Source: Collimonas fungivorans
GTDB lineage: Bacteria; Pseudomonadota; Gammaproteobacteria; Burkholderiales; Burkholderiaceae_D
Assembly (NCBI RefSeq): GCF_001584145.1
Contig: NZ_CP013232.1
Location: 5,535,730-5,599,729 of the forward strand
Reading direction: 5' to 3'
Length of the DNA stretch: 64,000 nucleotides
In this document: one piece after another, positions 28,258 through 38,369 of the stretch
Position numbering within the stretch: the stretch's first letter is position 1
How the letters are laid out: each line of letters opens with the position of its first letter
Notes under the pieces: generated by a model
The model's input: the letters and a program-made list of their open reading frames with translations, nothing else
What the model was told of the DNA's origin: nothing
Databases searched by the model: none
Made by a program: the position numbers and the translations under genes

Positions 28258-29826
28258 ATGCAACACCAGCCAGAATACATGCTCGGCGTAGACATCGGCA
28301 CCACCAGCACCAAGGCGGTGCTGTTCACCACCCAGGGACAGGTAGTGGCGCAGCACGCGGTGGAATACCCCCTGCTGTGCACCACGCCGGGCATGGCTGA
28401 GCAAGATCCGCTGCAGATTTACGAGGCGGTGCTGAGCGCGATCAAGAACGCGGTGGGCAACGCTGCTGGCAAGAACGGCGTCGAGGCCGCACAGATAAAG
28501 CTGGTGTCCTTCAGCGCCGCCATGCATAGCGTGATCGCGGTCGGCCAGGACGGCGCGCTGCTGAGCAACAGCATCACCTGGGGCGACAACCGTGCCGGCG
28601 CATGGGCCAACCGCATCCGCGACGAACTGGGCGGCCATGAAATCTACCTGCGCACCGGCACCCCTATCCATCCGATGTCGCCGCTATGCAAGATCATGTG
28701 GCTGCGCCATGACCAGCCGCAGCTGTTTGCGCGCGCGGCGCGCTTTGTCGGCGTCAAGGAATATGTGCTGTACCGCCTGTTCGGCGAATGGCTGGTCGAT
28801 CATTCGATCGCCTCCGCCACCGGCATGTTCAACCTGCAGCAGCTGGACTGGGACCAGGGCGCGCTGGAACTGCTCGGCATCGGCCCGCAGCAATTGTCGA
28901 AACTTGTGCCGACCACTCACCACCTGAGCGGCCTGGCGCCGGCCATGGCGCAGCAGCTGGGCCTGGCGCCGGCGACGCCGTTCGTGATCGGCGCCAACGA
29001 CGGCGTGCTGTCCAACCTTGGCGTCAACGCCATCGGCCCGGGCCAGGTCGCGGTCACCATCGGTACGTCGGGAGCGATGCGGACCGTGATCGACAAGCCG
29101 CTGACCGATCCCTCCGGCCGCACCTTCTGTTATGCCCTGACCGCCAGGCACTGGGTGGTCGGCGGCCCCACCAACAACGGCGGCAGCATTTTCCACTGGG
29201 TGCGCGACGAGCTGGCGACCGCCGAAGCCGCCGCCGCCAAGGCCGCCGGCCTTGATCCCTACGATGCCTTGACCAAAATCGCCGAGGGCGTCAGCGCCGG
29301 CGCCGAAGGGTTGCTGTTCCATCCTTACCTGGCGGGCGAACGTGCGCCGTTATGGAATGCCGACGCGCGCGGTTCCTATTTCGGCCTGGCGACGCATCAC
29401 GGCAAGCCGCACATGATCCGGGCCGCGCTGGAAGGTGTGATTTTCAGCCTGTACAGCATCTTGCCGGCAGTCGAAGACCTGATCGGGCCTACCACCCATA
29501 TGATGGCGACCGGCGGTTTTGCCCGTTCGCCGTTGTGGCGGCAGATGATGGCGGATATTTTCGAACGTGAAGTGGTAGTGCCGGAAAGCGTCGAATCATC
29601 CTGCCTCGGCGCCGCCGTGCTTGGCCTGTATGCGCTGGGCAAAGTCGATTCGCTGGAAGTCATCGGCGGCATGGTCGGCTCTACCCACCGCCATGTGCCG
29701 ATTGCGGAAAACGTCGCGCTGTATCGCCGCTTGTGGCCGATCTATGCGGCTATCCCCAGGCAGCTTGAGCAGCAGTACCGGCAGCTGTCGCAGTTCCAGC
29801 GAGAGACTGCGGTCACGCCGTCTTGA
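28258..29826 (+). CDS. Gluconate kinase, FGGY carbohydrate kinase family
   Basis: The 522-residue FGGY-family kinase starts with the ATP-binding phosphate loop YMLGVDIGTTSTKAVLF (residues 7-23) and has FVIGANDGVLSNLGVNAIGP and a C-terminal MATGGFARSPLWRQMMADI. The closest described type is the FGGY gluconokinase of Gram-positive gnt operons, different from the small GntK of E. coli. It would make 6-phosphogluconate. CACGAGG precedes the ATG. No gluconate permease lies beside it; the membrane FAD dehydrogenase 8 kb away could supply sugar acids. Confidence 0.85.
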   Translation: MQHQPEYMLGVDIGTTSTKAVLFTTQGQVVAQHAVEYPLLCTTPGMAEQDPLQIYEAVLSAIKNAVGNAAGKNGVEAAQIKLVSFSAAMHSVIAVGQDGALLSNSITWGDNRAGAWANRIRDELGGHEIYLRTGTPIHPMSPLCKIMWLRHDQPQLFARAARFVGVKEYVLYRLFGEWLVDHSIASATGMFNLQQLDWDQGALELLGIGPQQLSKLVPTTHHLSGLAPAMAQQLGLAPATPFVIGANDGVLSNLGVNAIGPGQVAVTIGTSGAMRTVIDKPLTDPSGRTFCYALTARHWVVGGPTNNGGSIFHWVRDELATAEAAAAKAAGLDPYDALTKIAEGVSAGAEGLLFHPYLAGERAPLWNADARGSYFGLATHHGKPHMIRAALEGVIFSLYSILPAVEDLIGPTTHMMATGGFARSPLWRQMMADIFEREVVVPESVESSCLGAAVLGLYALGKVDSLEVIGGMVGSTHRHVPIAENVALYRRLWPIYAAIPRQLEQQYRQLSQFQRETAVTPS

Positions 29827-29829
29827 ACC

Positions 29830-29907
29830 GTAGCGTGGGCACCTGTGCCCACGCGGACCTATGTGCATCTGCTGTCACGCCTGGGCAAAAAAACCTGCCC
29901 ACCCTAC
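29830..29907. repeat. REP-like element, paired-hairpin form
   Basis: The left hairpin GTAGCGTGGGCAC/GTGCCCACGC and the right hairpin CCTGGGCA/TGCCCACCCTAC are in mirror orientation, with a few changes from the consensus. It lies between the convergent gluconate kinase and LysR genes. Confidence 0.78.
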
Positions 29908-29912
29908 CGGCT

Positions 29913-30878
29913 TTAATCTTCGTCTTCCGGATCGATCAGGCTGAATTTTTCGTGAGCGGTTTCGCTCAAATGCCCGCGCAGCCATTTGTGCGCCGGGTTG
30001 CGGGAATCCCGTTCGTGCCACAGCATGTCGACATGGACCGCCGGCGTCGGGAACGGCAGCTCGCGCGCTACCAGCTCCTCGGTCATGCCGGTAGCGCCGA
30101 TCAGGTGGCGCGGCAAGACCGTCAGCAGATCTGAACTGGCGACCACCCGGCCAGCCGTGAAGAATTGATTGACGGTCAGCAGGATGCGCCGTTCGCGTCC
30201 CATCGCCGCCAGGGTTTCATCGATCAGGCCATGCGCGCGGCCGGAAAAACTGACCAGCAAATGATGCGATGCGCAGTAATTGTCCAGGGTCAGCACCTGA
30301 TTCGCCAGCGGATGGTTCTTGTGCATCACGCAGACATATTCGCCGGTGTACAGCCGCTCATGATGGATAGGCGAAGCGCTGGTGGTCTGGCCGCCGGCCA
30401 GCTGGGCTGCGACGCCGGGGAAAAAACCCACCGCCAGGTCAACATCGCCGCGCAGCAGCATCTGGCGCGGATCGCGGGTGGTCAGCGGCACCATGCGCAG
30501 GTTCAGCTGCGGCGCGTCGCGCTCGATGGTGCGCACCAGCCCCGGCAGCCACAGCGCAGCGGTAGCGTCCGCCATCGCCATCTGGAAAGTGGTGTGGGCG
30601 CGCGAGACATCGAAGGTCTCCGGCGTGATTGCGGTTTCCAGGTCGGTCAGCGCACGCCTGACCACCGGCCACAATTCTTCGGCATGCTGGGTCGGCTTGA
30701 CGCCGTGCGCGGTGCGGATCAGCAGCTCGTCGTTGAGGGTGTCGCGCAGGCGTTTCAAGGCGTTCGACACGGCCGGCTGGGTCATCGCCAGCCGGCTGGC
30801 GGCGCGCGTCAGGTTCTGCTCGGTCATGACGGCATCGAAGACACGCAGCAGGTTCAGGTCAAGCGTCAGGAAGCTCAT
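29913..30878 (-). CDS. LysR-family transcriptional regulator (NodD/NahR-like subgroup)
   Basis: The 321-residue regulator has an N-terminal helix-turn-helix (LNLLRVFDAVMTEQNLTRAA, SRLAMTQPAVSNALKRLRD) and an effector domain with HERLYTGEYVCVMHKNHPLA, typical of the subgroup containing NodD, NahR and LeuO-like proteins. It has an acidic C-terminus (DPEDED). The neighbour on its promoter side is 392 bases away, so no target is evident. Confidence 0.88.
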   Translation of the reverse strand: MSFLTLDLNLLRVFDAVMTEQNLTRAASRLAMTQPAVSNALKRLRDTLNDELLIRTAHGVKPTQHAEELWPVVRRALTDLETAITPETFDVSRAHTTFQMAMADATAALWLPGLVRTIERDAPQLNLRMVPLTTRDPRQMLLRGDVDLAVGFFPGVAAQLAGGQTTSASPIHHERLYTGEYVCVMHKNHPLANQVLTLDNYCASHHLLVSFSGRAHGLIDETLAAMGRERRILLTVNQFFTAGRVVASSDLLTVLPRHLIGATGMTEELVARELPFPTPAVHVDMLWHERDSRNPAHKWLRGHLSETAHEKFSLIDPEDED

Positions 30879-31269
30879 GGTTGGATCTATCGTTAATTAT
30901 TTTTAGATGGAATATGGCGCCGGCAAATTTAGCTGGAAGCAACATTCACAGATTTTATAACTGTTATATGAAAGCGCAATGACAGATTTCAAGTGCAGTA
31001 AAAATATTGCGTCACAACATAAAACGCATATCAGGCTGGATTATGTCTCAGATGTTCAACTATTGCCGAGTTGAAACCAAGACAAACCGATCTCTCGCCT
31101 CTCATGCTTTATCTTACACATCTTGTCTTAACCACGACATGAGGGACATTCTTCAGCAGCGGCGAACATTATTCGTTGAACACATAACTGATATCCCAAA
31201 TCAGAATTGGATAGCTCCCTAAGTAGTGAATATACTGCAATGCAACATCATCAACAAAGAGTAGTTGCA
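30879..31269. other. Intergenic region with candidate promoter
   Basis: No gene was recognised. A short palindrome TATAACTGTTATA lies at 30956-30968. A possible promoter for the next small gene is TTGGAT, then 18 bases, then TATACT, ending near 31237. Confidence 0.4.
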
Positions 31270-31587
31270 ATGTCTTTATTCGCTTTTGCCCTGCCAGCTG
31301 AAATCGCTTTGTTCGACGCATCGGCCTTGCTTGCTGCCGCTGCCGCCGCATTGCGGCCATTGCTGGGCCTGGGAGCGCTGGCGACCTTGATGGTGTATTT
31401 CAAACCGCTCTGGATGGGGATCTTGCGTGCAGCACTGATGTTGATCAAGCCGCGCAAATCACTGGAACAGCGGATTGCCCGCAGCAAGTTCAGAGGACAG
31501 CAAGTGATACGCCGCATGGCTAACGACCATGCCTCTAGCCAGCCTAACCTGGCTGCAGAGCTGCGATTGCTGGCCGGTCGCGATTGA
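31270..31587 (+). CDS. Small membrane protein, function unknown
   Basis: The 105-residue product has a hydrophobic alanine/leucine-rich N-terminal half with two probable membrane segments (ALPAEIALFDASALLAAAAA and LLGLGALATLMVYF) and a basic cytosolic tail (KPRKSLEQRIARSKFRGQQV). Codon use is like a real gene. The ATG at 31270 is favoured by AAAGAG upstream; 31240 is possible. It is followed 29 bases later by a 37-codon gene, and both end at a strong terminator, so they probably form a two-gene operon. I do not recognise the family. Confidence 0.68.
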   Translation: MSLFAFALPAEIALFDASALLAAAAAALRPLLGLGALATLMVYFKPLWMGILRAALMLIKPRKSLEQRIARSKFRGQQVIRRMANDHASSQPNLAAELRLLAGRD

Positions 31588-31616
31588 TTATTGTTAATAA
31601 CCACGAGGAGTTTGCC

Positions 31617-31730
31617 ATGCACCAATACATTTACCACGACGAAGACGGTTTCCCGACTTTCGCGGTGCTGCAATGGCTGCGTGCCATGGCGACCCGCGTT
31701 CTGGCCTGGATGGGTTTGAACGGCCTGTAA
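31617..31730 (+). CDS. 37-residue small protein
   Basis: A short frame, MHQYIYHDEDGFPTFAVLQW followed by 17 residues with LRAMATRVLAWMGLNGL, begins after a strong ribosome-binding site CACGAGGAG placed seven bases before the ATG. The C-terminal half could form an amphipathic helix. It lies between the small membrane protein gene and a perfect terminator, which supports translation. Function unknown. Confidence 0.62.
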   Translation: MHQYIYHDEDGFPTFAVLQWLRAMATRVLAWMGLNGL

Positions 31731-31783
31731 AAGCTGTCACCGGAATTTTTGACGTCTCCTCTTTCCTGCGATGGAAGGATTCA

Positions 31784-31817
31784 CCCTGCCGGCTTGGCGC
31801 CGGCAGGGATTTTTTTT
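31784..31817 (+). terminator. Rho-independent terminator of the small-gene operon
   Basis: Arms CCCTGCCGGC (31784-31793) and GCCGGCAGGG (31799-31808) are perfect and are followed by A and eight T. Confidence 0.93.
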
Positions 31818-31827
31818 GTCTGCCCAT

Positions 31828-31857
31828 AAAAAAACGCCCGCAGCTTGCGGGCGTTTT
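31828..31857 (-). terminator. Rho-independent terminator of pckA
   Basis: Arms AAAACGCCCGCA and TGCGGGCGTTTT (31831-31842 and 31846-31857) precede a T-run on the minus strand, 27 bases after the pckA stop. Confidence 0.92.
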
Positions 31858-31884
31858 GTATTGCGATAGCAAGCTATCCAGGCC

Positions 31885-33759
<1,875 letters not shown>

Positions 33760-34199
33760 GAAAACTACCTCCAATACCAATAAAGAAATCTGTTTCTTGC
33801 CTTCCTCTTGCCAGCGGGCTGCGCCTGGCTGGCGCGCCGTGTCGGTCGGCTGAATCCTGGTGCGTTTGCTGCGGGCTATCCGCAATCTGTTGCGTGACCG
33901 CAGGCAGCAAAAAATGAAATAATGGGCCGGATTTAGTCTTGTTTACAAAACTGCAGGCGCCGAGCGGGTTTTACTGCAGGCCTTACTGTGATTCAGGCCG
34001 CACACCATGGTCGATATAGCCTGTCTGCTCCGGAAAACTGCATTTATCCTGGAAAAAGTGGGCCGATTGTACACCCGATTTGTAGTGAAATTGACCAACT
34101 ATTGTAGTAAGGTATTTCCCATTTTCCGGATGCTGTTGCTTTATTACGTGGCAGCCCTTTTCCCTTATTTTTTTGTCACACTTACAGCATGGAACTCCT
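33760..34199. other. Divergent intergenic region pckA / hydroxyacid dehydrogenase
   Basis: The 440-base region holds the promoters of both neighbours. No gene, repeat or clear operator was recognised. A weak plus-strand candidate promoter is TTGACC near 34092 with TATTTC 16 bases later. Confidence 0.35.
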
Positions 34200-35192
34200 A
34201 TGAAAATTGCCGTACTGGATGATTATCAAGACAGCGTCCGCCATCTCGACAGCTTCAGATTATTGGATGGCCACGACGTCAAAGTGTTCAACAATTCGGC
34301 GCGCGGTGTTGGCCAGCTGGCAATCCGCCTGGCCGATTTTGAAGCGCTGGTGCTGATTCGCGAACGCAGCAGTTTTTCCAGGGCGCTGCTGCAAAAACTG
34401 CCTAAGCTGAAACTGATATCGCAGACCGGAAAAGTCAGCGGCCATATCGATGTCGAAGCAGCTACCGAATGCGGCATCGCCATCGTCGAGGGCATCGGCG
34501 ATCCGACCGCGCCGGCCGAACTGACCTGGGCCCTGATCATGGCCGCCAGCCGCCGCATCCCGCGTTATGTCAGCAACCTGCAGCAGGGACAGTGGCAATC
34601 GGTGTCGGCGCTACCGCAAAACGATGTGCTGGGCACCGTGCTCAAGGGCCGTACGCTGGCGATCTGGGGTTATGGAAAAATCGGCCGCATGGTGGCCGGC
34701 TATGGCAAGGCGTTCGGCATGCGGGTGCTGGTGTGGGGCCGCGAAGCCAGCCTGGCCGCCGTGCAGAAAGATGGCTATGAAGCGGCGGCCTCGAAACAGC
34801 AGTTTTTCGCCGAAGCCGATGTGCTGTCGCTGCACCTGCGCCTGAACGATGCGACGCGCGGCATTGTCGAGGCGGCCGACCTGGCCTTGATGAAATCCAG
34901 CGCCATTTTTGTCAACACCAGCCGCGCCGAGCTGGTTGCCGAGGGCGCTCTGGAGCCGGCTTTGCAGCAGGGCAGGCCCGGTTTTGCTGCGCTGGATGTG
35001 TTTGAAACCGAACCGCTGGCGCCGGATTCGCCGCTGCTGCGGATGGAGAATGTGCTGGCTTCGCCGCACCTGGGTTATGTCGAAAAAGACAGTTACGAGT
35101 TGTACTTTCGGATCGCATTCCAGAATGTCGTGGATTTCGCCGGCGGCGCGCCCAAGAATGTCCTGAATCCGGACGCGCTGCTGCTGAAGTAA
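34200..35192 (+). CDS. D-2-hydroxyacid dehydrogenase family protein
   Basis: The 330-residue NAD(P)-dependent dehydrogenase begins MKIAVLDDYQDSVRHLDSF. The Rossmann motif GYGKIGRMVAGYGKAFGM is central; the catalytic Arg is in VNTSRAELV, Glu in FETEPL and His in SPHLGYVEK. It belongs to the phosphoglycerate dehydrogenase-like superfamily, which reduces 2-keto acids. The start at 34200 fits the family N-terminus; a frame opening at 34173 would add nine residues. The substrate cannot be assigned. Confidence 0.87.
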   Translation: MKIAVLDDYQDSVRHLDSFRLLDGHDVKVFNNSARGVGQLAIRLADFEALVLIRERSSFSRALLQKLPKLKLISQTGKVSGHIDVEAATECGIAIVEGIGDPTAPAELTWALIMAASRRIPRYVSNLQQGQWQSVSALPQNDVLGTVLKGRTLAIWGYGKIGRMVAGYGKAFGMRVLVWGREASLAAVQKDGYEAAASKQQFFAEADVLSLHLRLNDATRGIVEAADLALMKSSAIFVNTSRAELVAEGALEPALQQGRPGFAALDVFETEPLAPDSPLLRMENVLASPHLGYVEKDSYELYFRIAFQNVVDFAGGAPKNVLNPDALLLK

Positions 35193-35196
35193 ACCG

Positions 35197-35952
35197 TCAG
35201 TCGTCGTCGCCGGCGCCGCTGGGCAGGATCAGCTTGTTCAGGCGCGCTGCCGGCGCCGCCAGCGTGGTGTCGCGCCACATGCCCTGCCAGCCGGGCGGCC
35301 ATGGCAAAGGCGGGCCGCTGTATTCGGGTACGTTCTTGCGCACCGGGATCACCGGCAGGCTGTCCGGCATCGGGCCTTCGCTCCAGCCCAGGCTGAAAGC
35401 GTAATCCGGCAGCAGGGCGTCGCATACCTTGGCGAACCATGCGCTATGGTCCTCGTCGCGCCCCAGCGCTTGCGCCAGCCCATGCGGATCGAACTGCGCC
35501 AGCGCCCTGGCCAGTTCCGGAATCGCGGCCCCCGGCTGGTCGCCCCAGCCGAGGATGGGATTGAAGTTGTAATCGGCGCCGGAGCCGTACCAGCCCTCGC
35601 GCCTTGCCCTTTCCATCCAGCTGCGCCGTCCGCAAAACAGGTGCCAGCGCCAGTGCAGGCCGGACGGCTTGGGCCAGCTGTACAGGTACAGGCGCTGGTA
35701 ACCGGCGCGGTGCAATTCACGCACCAGCGCCATCAGGCGCGCATGCGGCATGCGGTCCGGCGGCGCGTGGCGGAACAGGATCGGCTCGCCGTCCGCGTGC
35801 TGCACCTCGTCAGTGGACAGGTTCAGGTCCAGCGTCCGCTTCTCGCTGCCGAAACGCGCAGCGACCCAGCCGGTCAGCAGGTTGACGGAGGTGATCACGC
35901 CATAACCGCGGAAGCGGTGGAAAATGACGGTGCCGGGTGCGATGGGTTTCAT
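35197..35952 (-). CDS. Conserved-looking protein of unknown function
   Basis: The 251-residue protein is rich in Trp, Pro, Arg and Tyr. The N-terminus (PGTVIFHRFRGYGVITSV) looks like a small beta-barrel of the type found in CarD/TRCF RNA polymerase-interacting domains, and the middle has WHLFCGRRSWMERARREGW. There is no signal peptide or membrane segment. It converges on the hydroxyacid dehydrogenase, with stops five bases apart. Good codon use suggests a real gene; I do not recognise a family beyond the N-terminal resemblance. Confidence 0.7.
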   Translation of the reverse strand: MKPIAPGTVIFHRFRGYGVITSVNLLTGWVAARFGSEKRTLDLNLSTDEVQHADGEPILFRHAPPDRMPHARLMALVRELHRAGYQRLYLYSWPKPSGLHWRWHLFCGRRSWMERARREGWYGSGADYNFNPILGWGDQPGAAIPELARALAQFDPHGLAQALGRDEDHSAWFAKVCDALLPDYAFSLGWSEGPMPDSLPVIPVRKNVPEYSGPPLPWPPGWQGMWRDTTLAAPAARLNKLILPSGAGDDD

Positions 35953-36025
35953 GAGTCGGAATTCTTGTAAAAAGAGATGAACGCTGAAATCAAATGTTAC
36001 CAGTGTAGTCGCTGCACGGCGTTTT

Positions 36026-36068
36026 CCTAGGAGCCTGCCGATCTCCTTAAGTCCGGCAGGCTCCTAGG
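36026..36068. repeat. Perfect inverted repeat, CCTAGGAGCCTGCCG type
   Basis: Two 15-base arms (36026-36040, 36054-36068) pair perfectly around a 13-base spacer. The sequence is unrelated to the GTAGGGTG family. It looks like an extragenic palindrome; only one copy was seen in the window. Confidence 0.8.
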
Positions 36069-36144
36069 GTTGCCAAAAGACGCAGCATGCAATAGCTTAG
36101 CTTAGTATAATCAGGCAACCCACCAGGCAGAAAGGACTAGCCAC

Positions 36145-36765
36145 ATGAAGCAACGTCCACCAGTTGTAGGCCAGCGATCAGGCGACCAGCCGATCACAGC
36201 AGCCCCCGGCCGCGAGGTGTTTTCCGCCAGCAGGCGCAACCTCATGTTGCTGGCCGGTGTCAGTTTCGCGATGATGAGCATCCCCCGCTGGCTGCAGCAA
36301 GCCGCAGCCCAGACCGTCACCCCCGCCGCTTCTCCCCCCAGCGCCAATACCCAGCAGCAAGCGAATTTCATGGCATTGTCAGCCTTGCTGACCGGCGCCG
36401 CGAAGCTCAATCCGCGCACGGGCGCGAGGCTGTACAGTGCGCTCAGCACGCAAGCGATCGAGTTTGAAAAGCAGGCAGCCGCATTGTGGCAATACAGTCT
36501 CGATCACAAGATCAAGGATGTGGATAACCTGGCGGCCGCGGTCGGCGCCGACAGTGCGTTGTCGCTGGTGCTGCATCGTATCGTCAGCGGCTGGTACCTG
36601 GGCGTAGTCGGCGACGGCGGCGTCACCGGCGGCGCCAAGGTCATCGCCTTCGAACAGGCGTTGATGTTCGACCAGGTGCGCGATGCGGTAGTCGTGCCCA
36701 CCTATTGCCGTGCCGCCCCCGGTTACTGGACCACTCAACCGGCAGTCTTGAAAGCGAGGGTTTGA
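36145..36765 (+). CDS. FAD dehydrogenase small (gamma/chaperone) subunit
   Basis: The 206-residue protein has a twin-arginine-type signal (SASRRNLMLLAGVSFAMMSI) and resembles the small subunit of three-part membrane sugar or sugar-acid dehydrogenases, with HRIVSGWYLG and a tyrosine/tryptophan C-terminal region. In such complexes the small subunit carries the Tat signal and helps export the cofactor-loaded catalytic subunit. It is followed two bases later by the GMC subunit and then the cytochrome, a standard order. Confidence 0.85.
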   Translation: MKQRPPVVGQRSGDQPITAAPGREVFSASRRNLMLLAGVSFAMMSIPRWLQQAAAQTVTPAASPPSANTQQQANFMALSALLTGAAKLNPRTGARLYSALSTQAIEFEKQAAALWQYSLDHKIKDVDNLAAAVGADSALSLVLHRIVSGWYLGVVGDGGVTGGAKVIAFEQALMFDQVRDAVVVPTYCRAAPGYWTTQPAVLKARV

Positions 36766-36767
36766 CC

Positions 36768-38369
36768 ATGGCTGATAACTTGTCTGCTGATGTTGTAATC
36801 GTAGGTTCCGGCGTCGCCGGCGCCCTGGTGGCGCATCAACTGGCCTTGTCCGGCGCTTCGGTGCTGGTGCTGGAAGCCGGGCCGCGTCTGGAACGCTGGC
36901 GCATCGTCGAGAATTACCGGAACACGCCCAGCAAGGACGATTTCATGGTGCCCTACCCGTCCACCAAATACGCGCCGCATCCCGAATACACGCCGGAAAA
37001 CAATTACCTGATCCTCAAGGGTTCGCATAAATACAATTCGCAGTACATCCGCGCGGTAGGCGGCACCACCTGGCACTGGGCAGCCGCTGCCTGGCGTTTC
37101 CTGCCCAACGATTTCAAGATGAAAACCCTGTACGGCGTCGGCCGCGACTGGCCGATCAGCTACGACGAGCTGGAGCCCTACTACTACCGGGCCGAAGTCG
37201 AGCTCGGCGTATCCGGCCCCAACGACGGTACCGACCTCGGTTCGCCGCGCAAGCAACCCTATCCGATGGATCACCTGCCGCTGTCCTGGAACGACCAGCG
37301 TTTCAGCGCCGTGGTCAACGGCGCCGGCCACAAGGTGGTGTCGGAACCGGTGGCGCGCAACAGCCGCGCCTACGATGAACGGCCCAACTGCTGCGGCAAC
37401 AACAACTGCATGCCGATCTGTCCGATCGCCGCCATGTATAGCGGCATCATCCACGTCGAGAAAGCCGAAAAGGCCGGCGCCAAGGTGCTGCCCGATGCCG
37501 TGGTGTACCGCATCGAAGTGGACGCCAAGGAGCGCATCAGCGCCGTTCACTACAAGGATCCGGAAGGCGTCACGCACCGCGTCACCGGCAAATATTTCGT
37601 GCTGGCCGCGAACGGCATCGAGATTCCGAAACTGATGCTGATGTCGACCGACGACAAGCATGGCAAAGGCGTAGGCAACAGCTCGGACCAGGTCGGCCGC
37701 AACCTGATGGACCATCCCGGCACCGGGGTTACCTTCCTTGCCAATGAAGACCTGTGGCCGGGGCGCGGTCCGATCGAAATGACCTCCATCGTCGACATGC
37801 GCGACGGCGCTTTCCGCTCCGAATACGCCGCCAAGAAACTGCACCTGAATAACATGGCGCAAACCAACCATGCTGCGCAGACCGCCCTGAAAGACGGCCT
37901 GGTCGGCCTCAAGCTGAACCAGGAAATCCGCCGCCGCGCGGCGCGCACCGTGAATATCAACAGCTTCCACGATATCCTGCCGGATCCGGAAAATCGCATA
38001 CGGCCGAGCGCGGAAAAGCGCGATGCATTGGGTATTCCGCAGCCGGAAATCACCTATTCGATCAATGACTACGTGCAGAAGAGCGCCGTGCTGACGCACC
38101 AGGCCTACGCCAGCATCGCCGCCATGTTCGGCGGCACCGAGATCAAGTTCGACGACGATTTCGCGCCGAACAACCACATCATGGGCGCCACCATCATGGG
38201 CGGCGATCCGCGCGATTCGGTGGTCGACGCCCATTGCCGTTCGCACGACCACGAAAACCTGTTCATCGCCAGCGGTTCGGTGATGCCGGTAGCCGGCACC
38301 GTGAACTGCACCTTGACCATCGCGGCGCTGTCCCTGCGCATCGCCGACACCTTGAGGACAGTGCTATGA
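36768..38369 (+). CDS. GMC-family catalytic flavoprotein subunit with Fe-S cysteines
   Basis: The 533-residue flavoprotein has the FAD-binding motif VVIVGSGVAGALVAHQLALS near residues 8-27, AVGGTTWHWAAAAW and the C-terminal SGSVMPVAGTVNCTLTIAAL with the catalytic His/Asn region. Four cysteines, C208, C209, C214 and C218, have the spacing of the 3Fe-4S ligands in FAD-dependent glucose dehydrogenase. There is no own signal peptide, consistent with export alongside the small subunit. The substrate may be glucose, gluconate, sorbitol or another polyol. The ATG at 36768 is favoured because it directly follows the small-subunit stop. Confidence 0.88.
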   Translation: MADNLSADVVIVGSGVAGALVAHQLALSGASVLVLEAGPRLERWRIVENYRNTPSKDDFMVPYPSTKYAPHPEYTPENNYLILKGSHKYNSQYIRAVGGTTWHWAAAAWRFLPNDFKMKTLYGVGRDWPISYDELEPYYYRAEVELGVSGPNDGTDLGSPRKQPYPMDHLPLSWNDQRFSAVVNGAGHKVVSEPVARNSRAYDERPNCCGNNNCMPICPIAAMYSGIIHVEKAEKAGAKVLPDAVVYRIEVDAKERISAVHYKDPEGVTHRVTGKYFVLAANGIEIPKLMLMSTDDKHGKGVGNSSDQVGRNLMDHPGTGVTFLANEDLWPGRGPIEMTSIVDMRDGAFRSEYAAKKLHLNNMAQTNHAAQTALKDGLVGLKLNQEIRRRAARTVNINSFHDILPDPENRIRPSAEKRDALGIPQPEITYSINDYVQKSAVLTHQAYASIAAMFGGTEIKFDDDFAPNNHIMGATIMGGDPRDSVVDAHCRSHDHENLFIASGSVMPVAGTVNCTLTIAALSLRIADTLRTVL

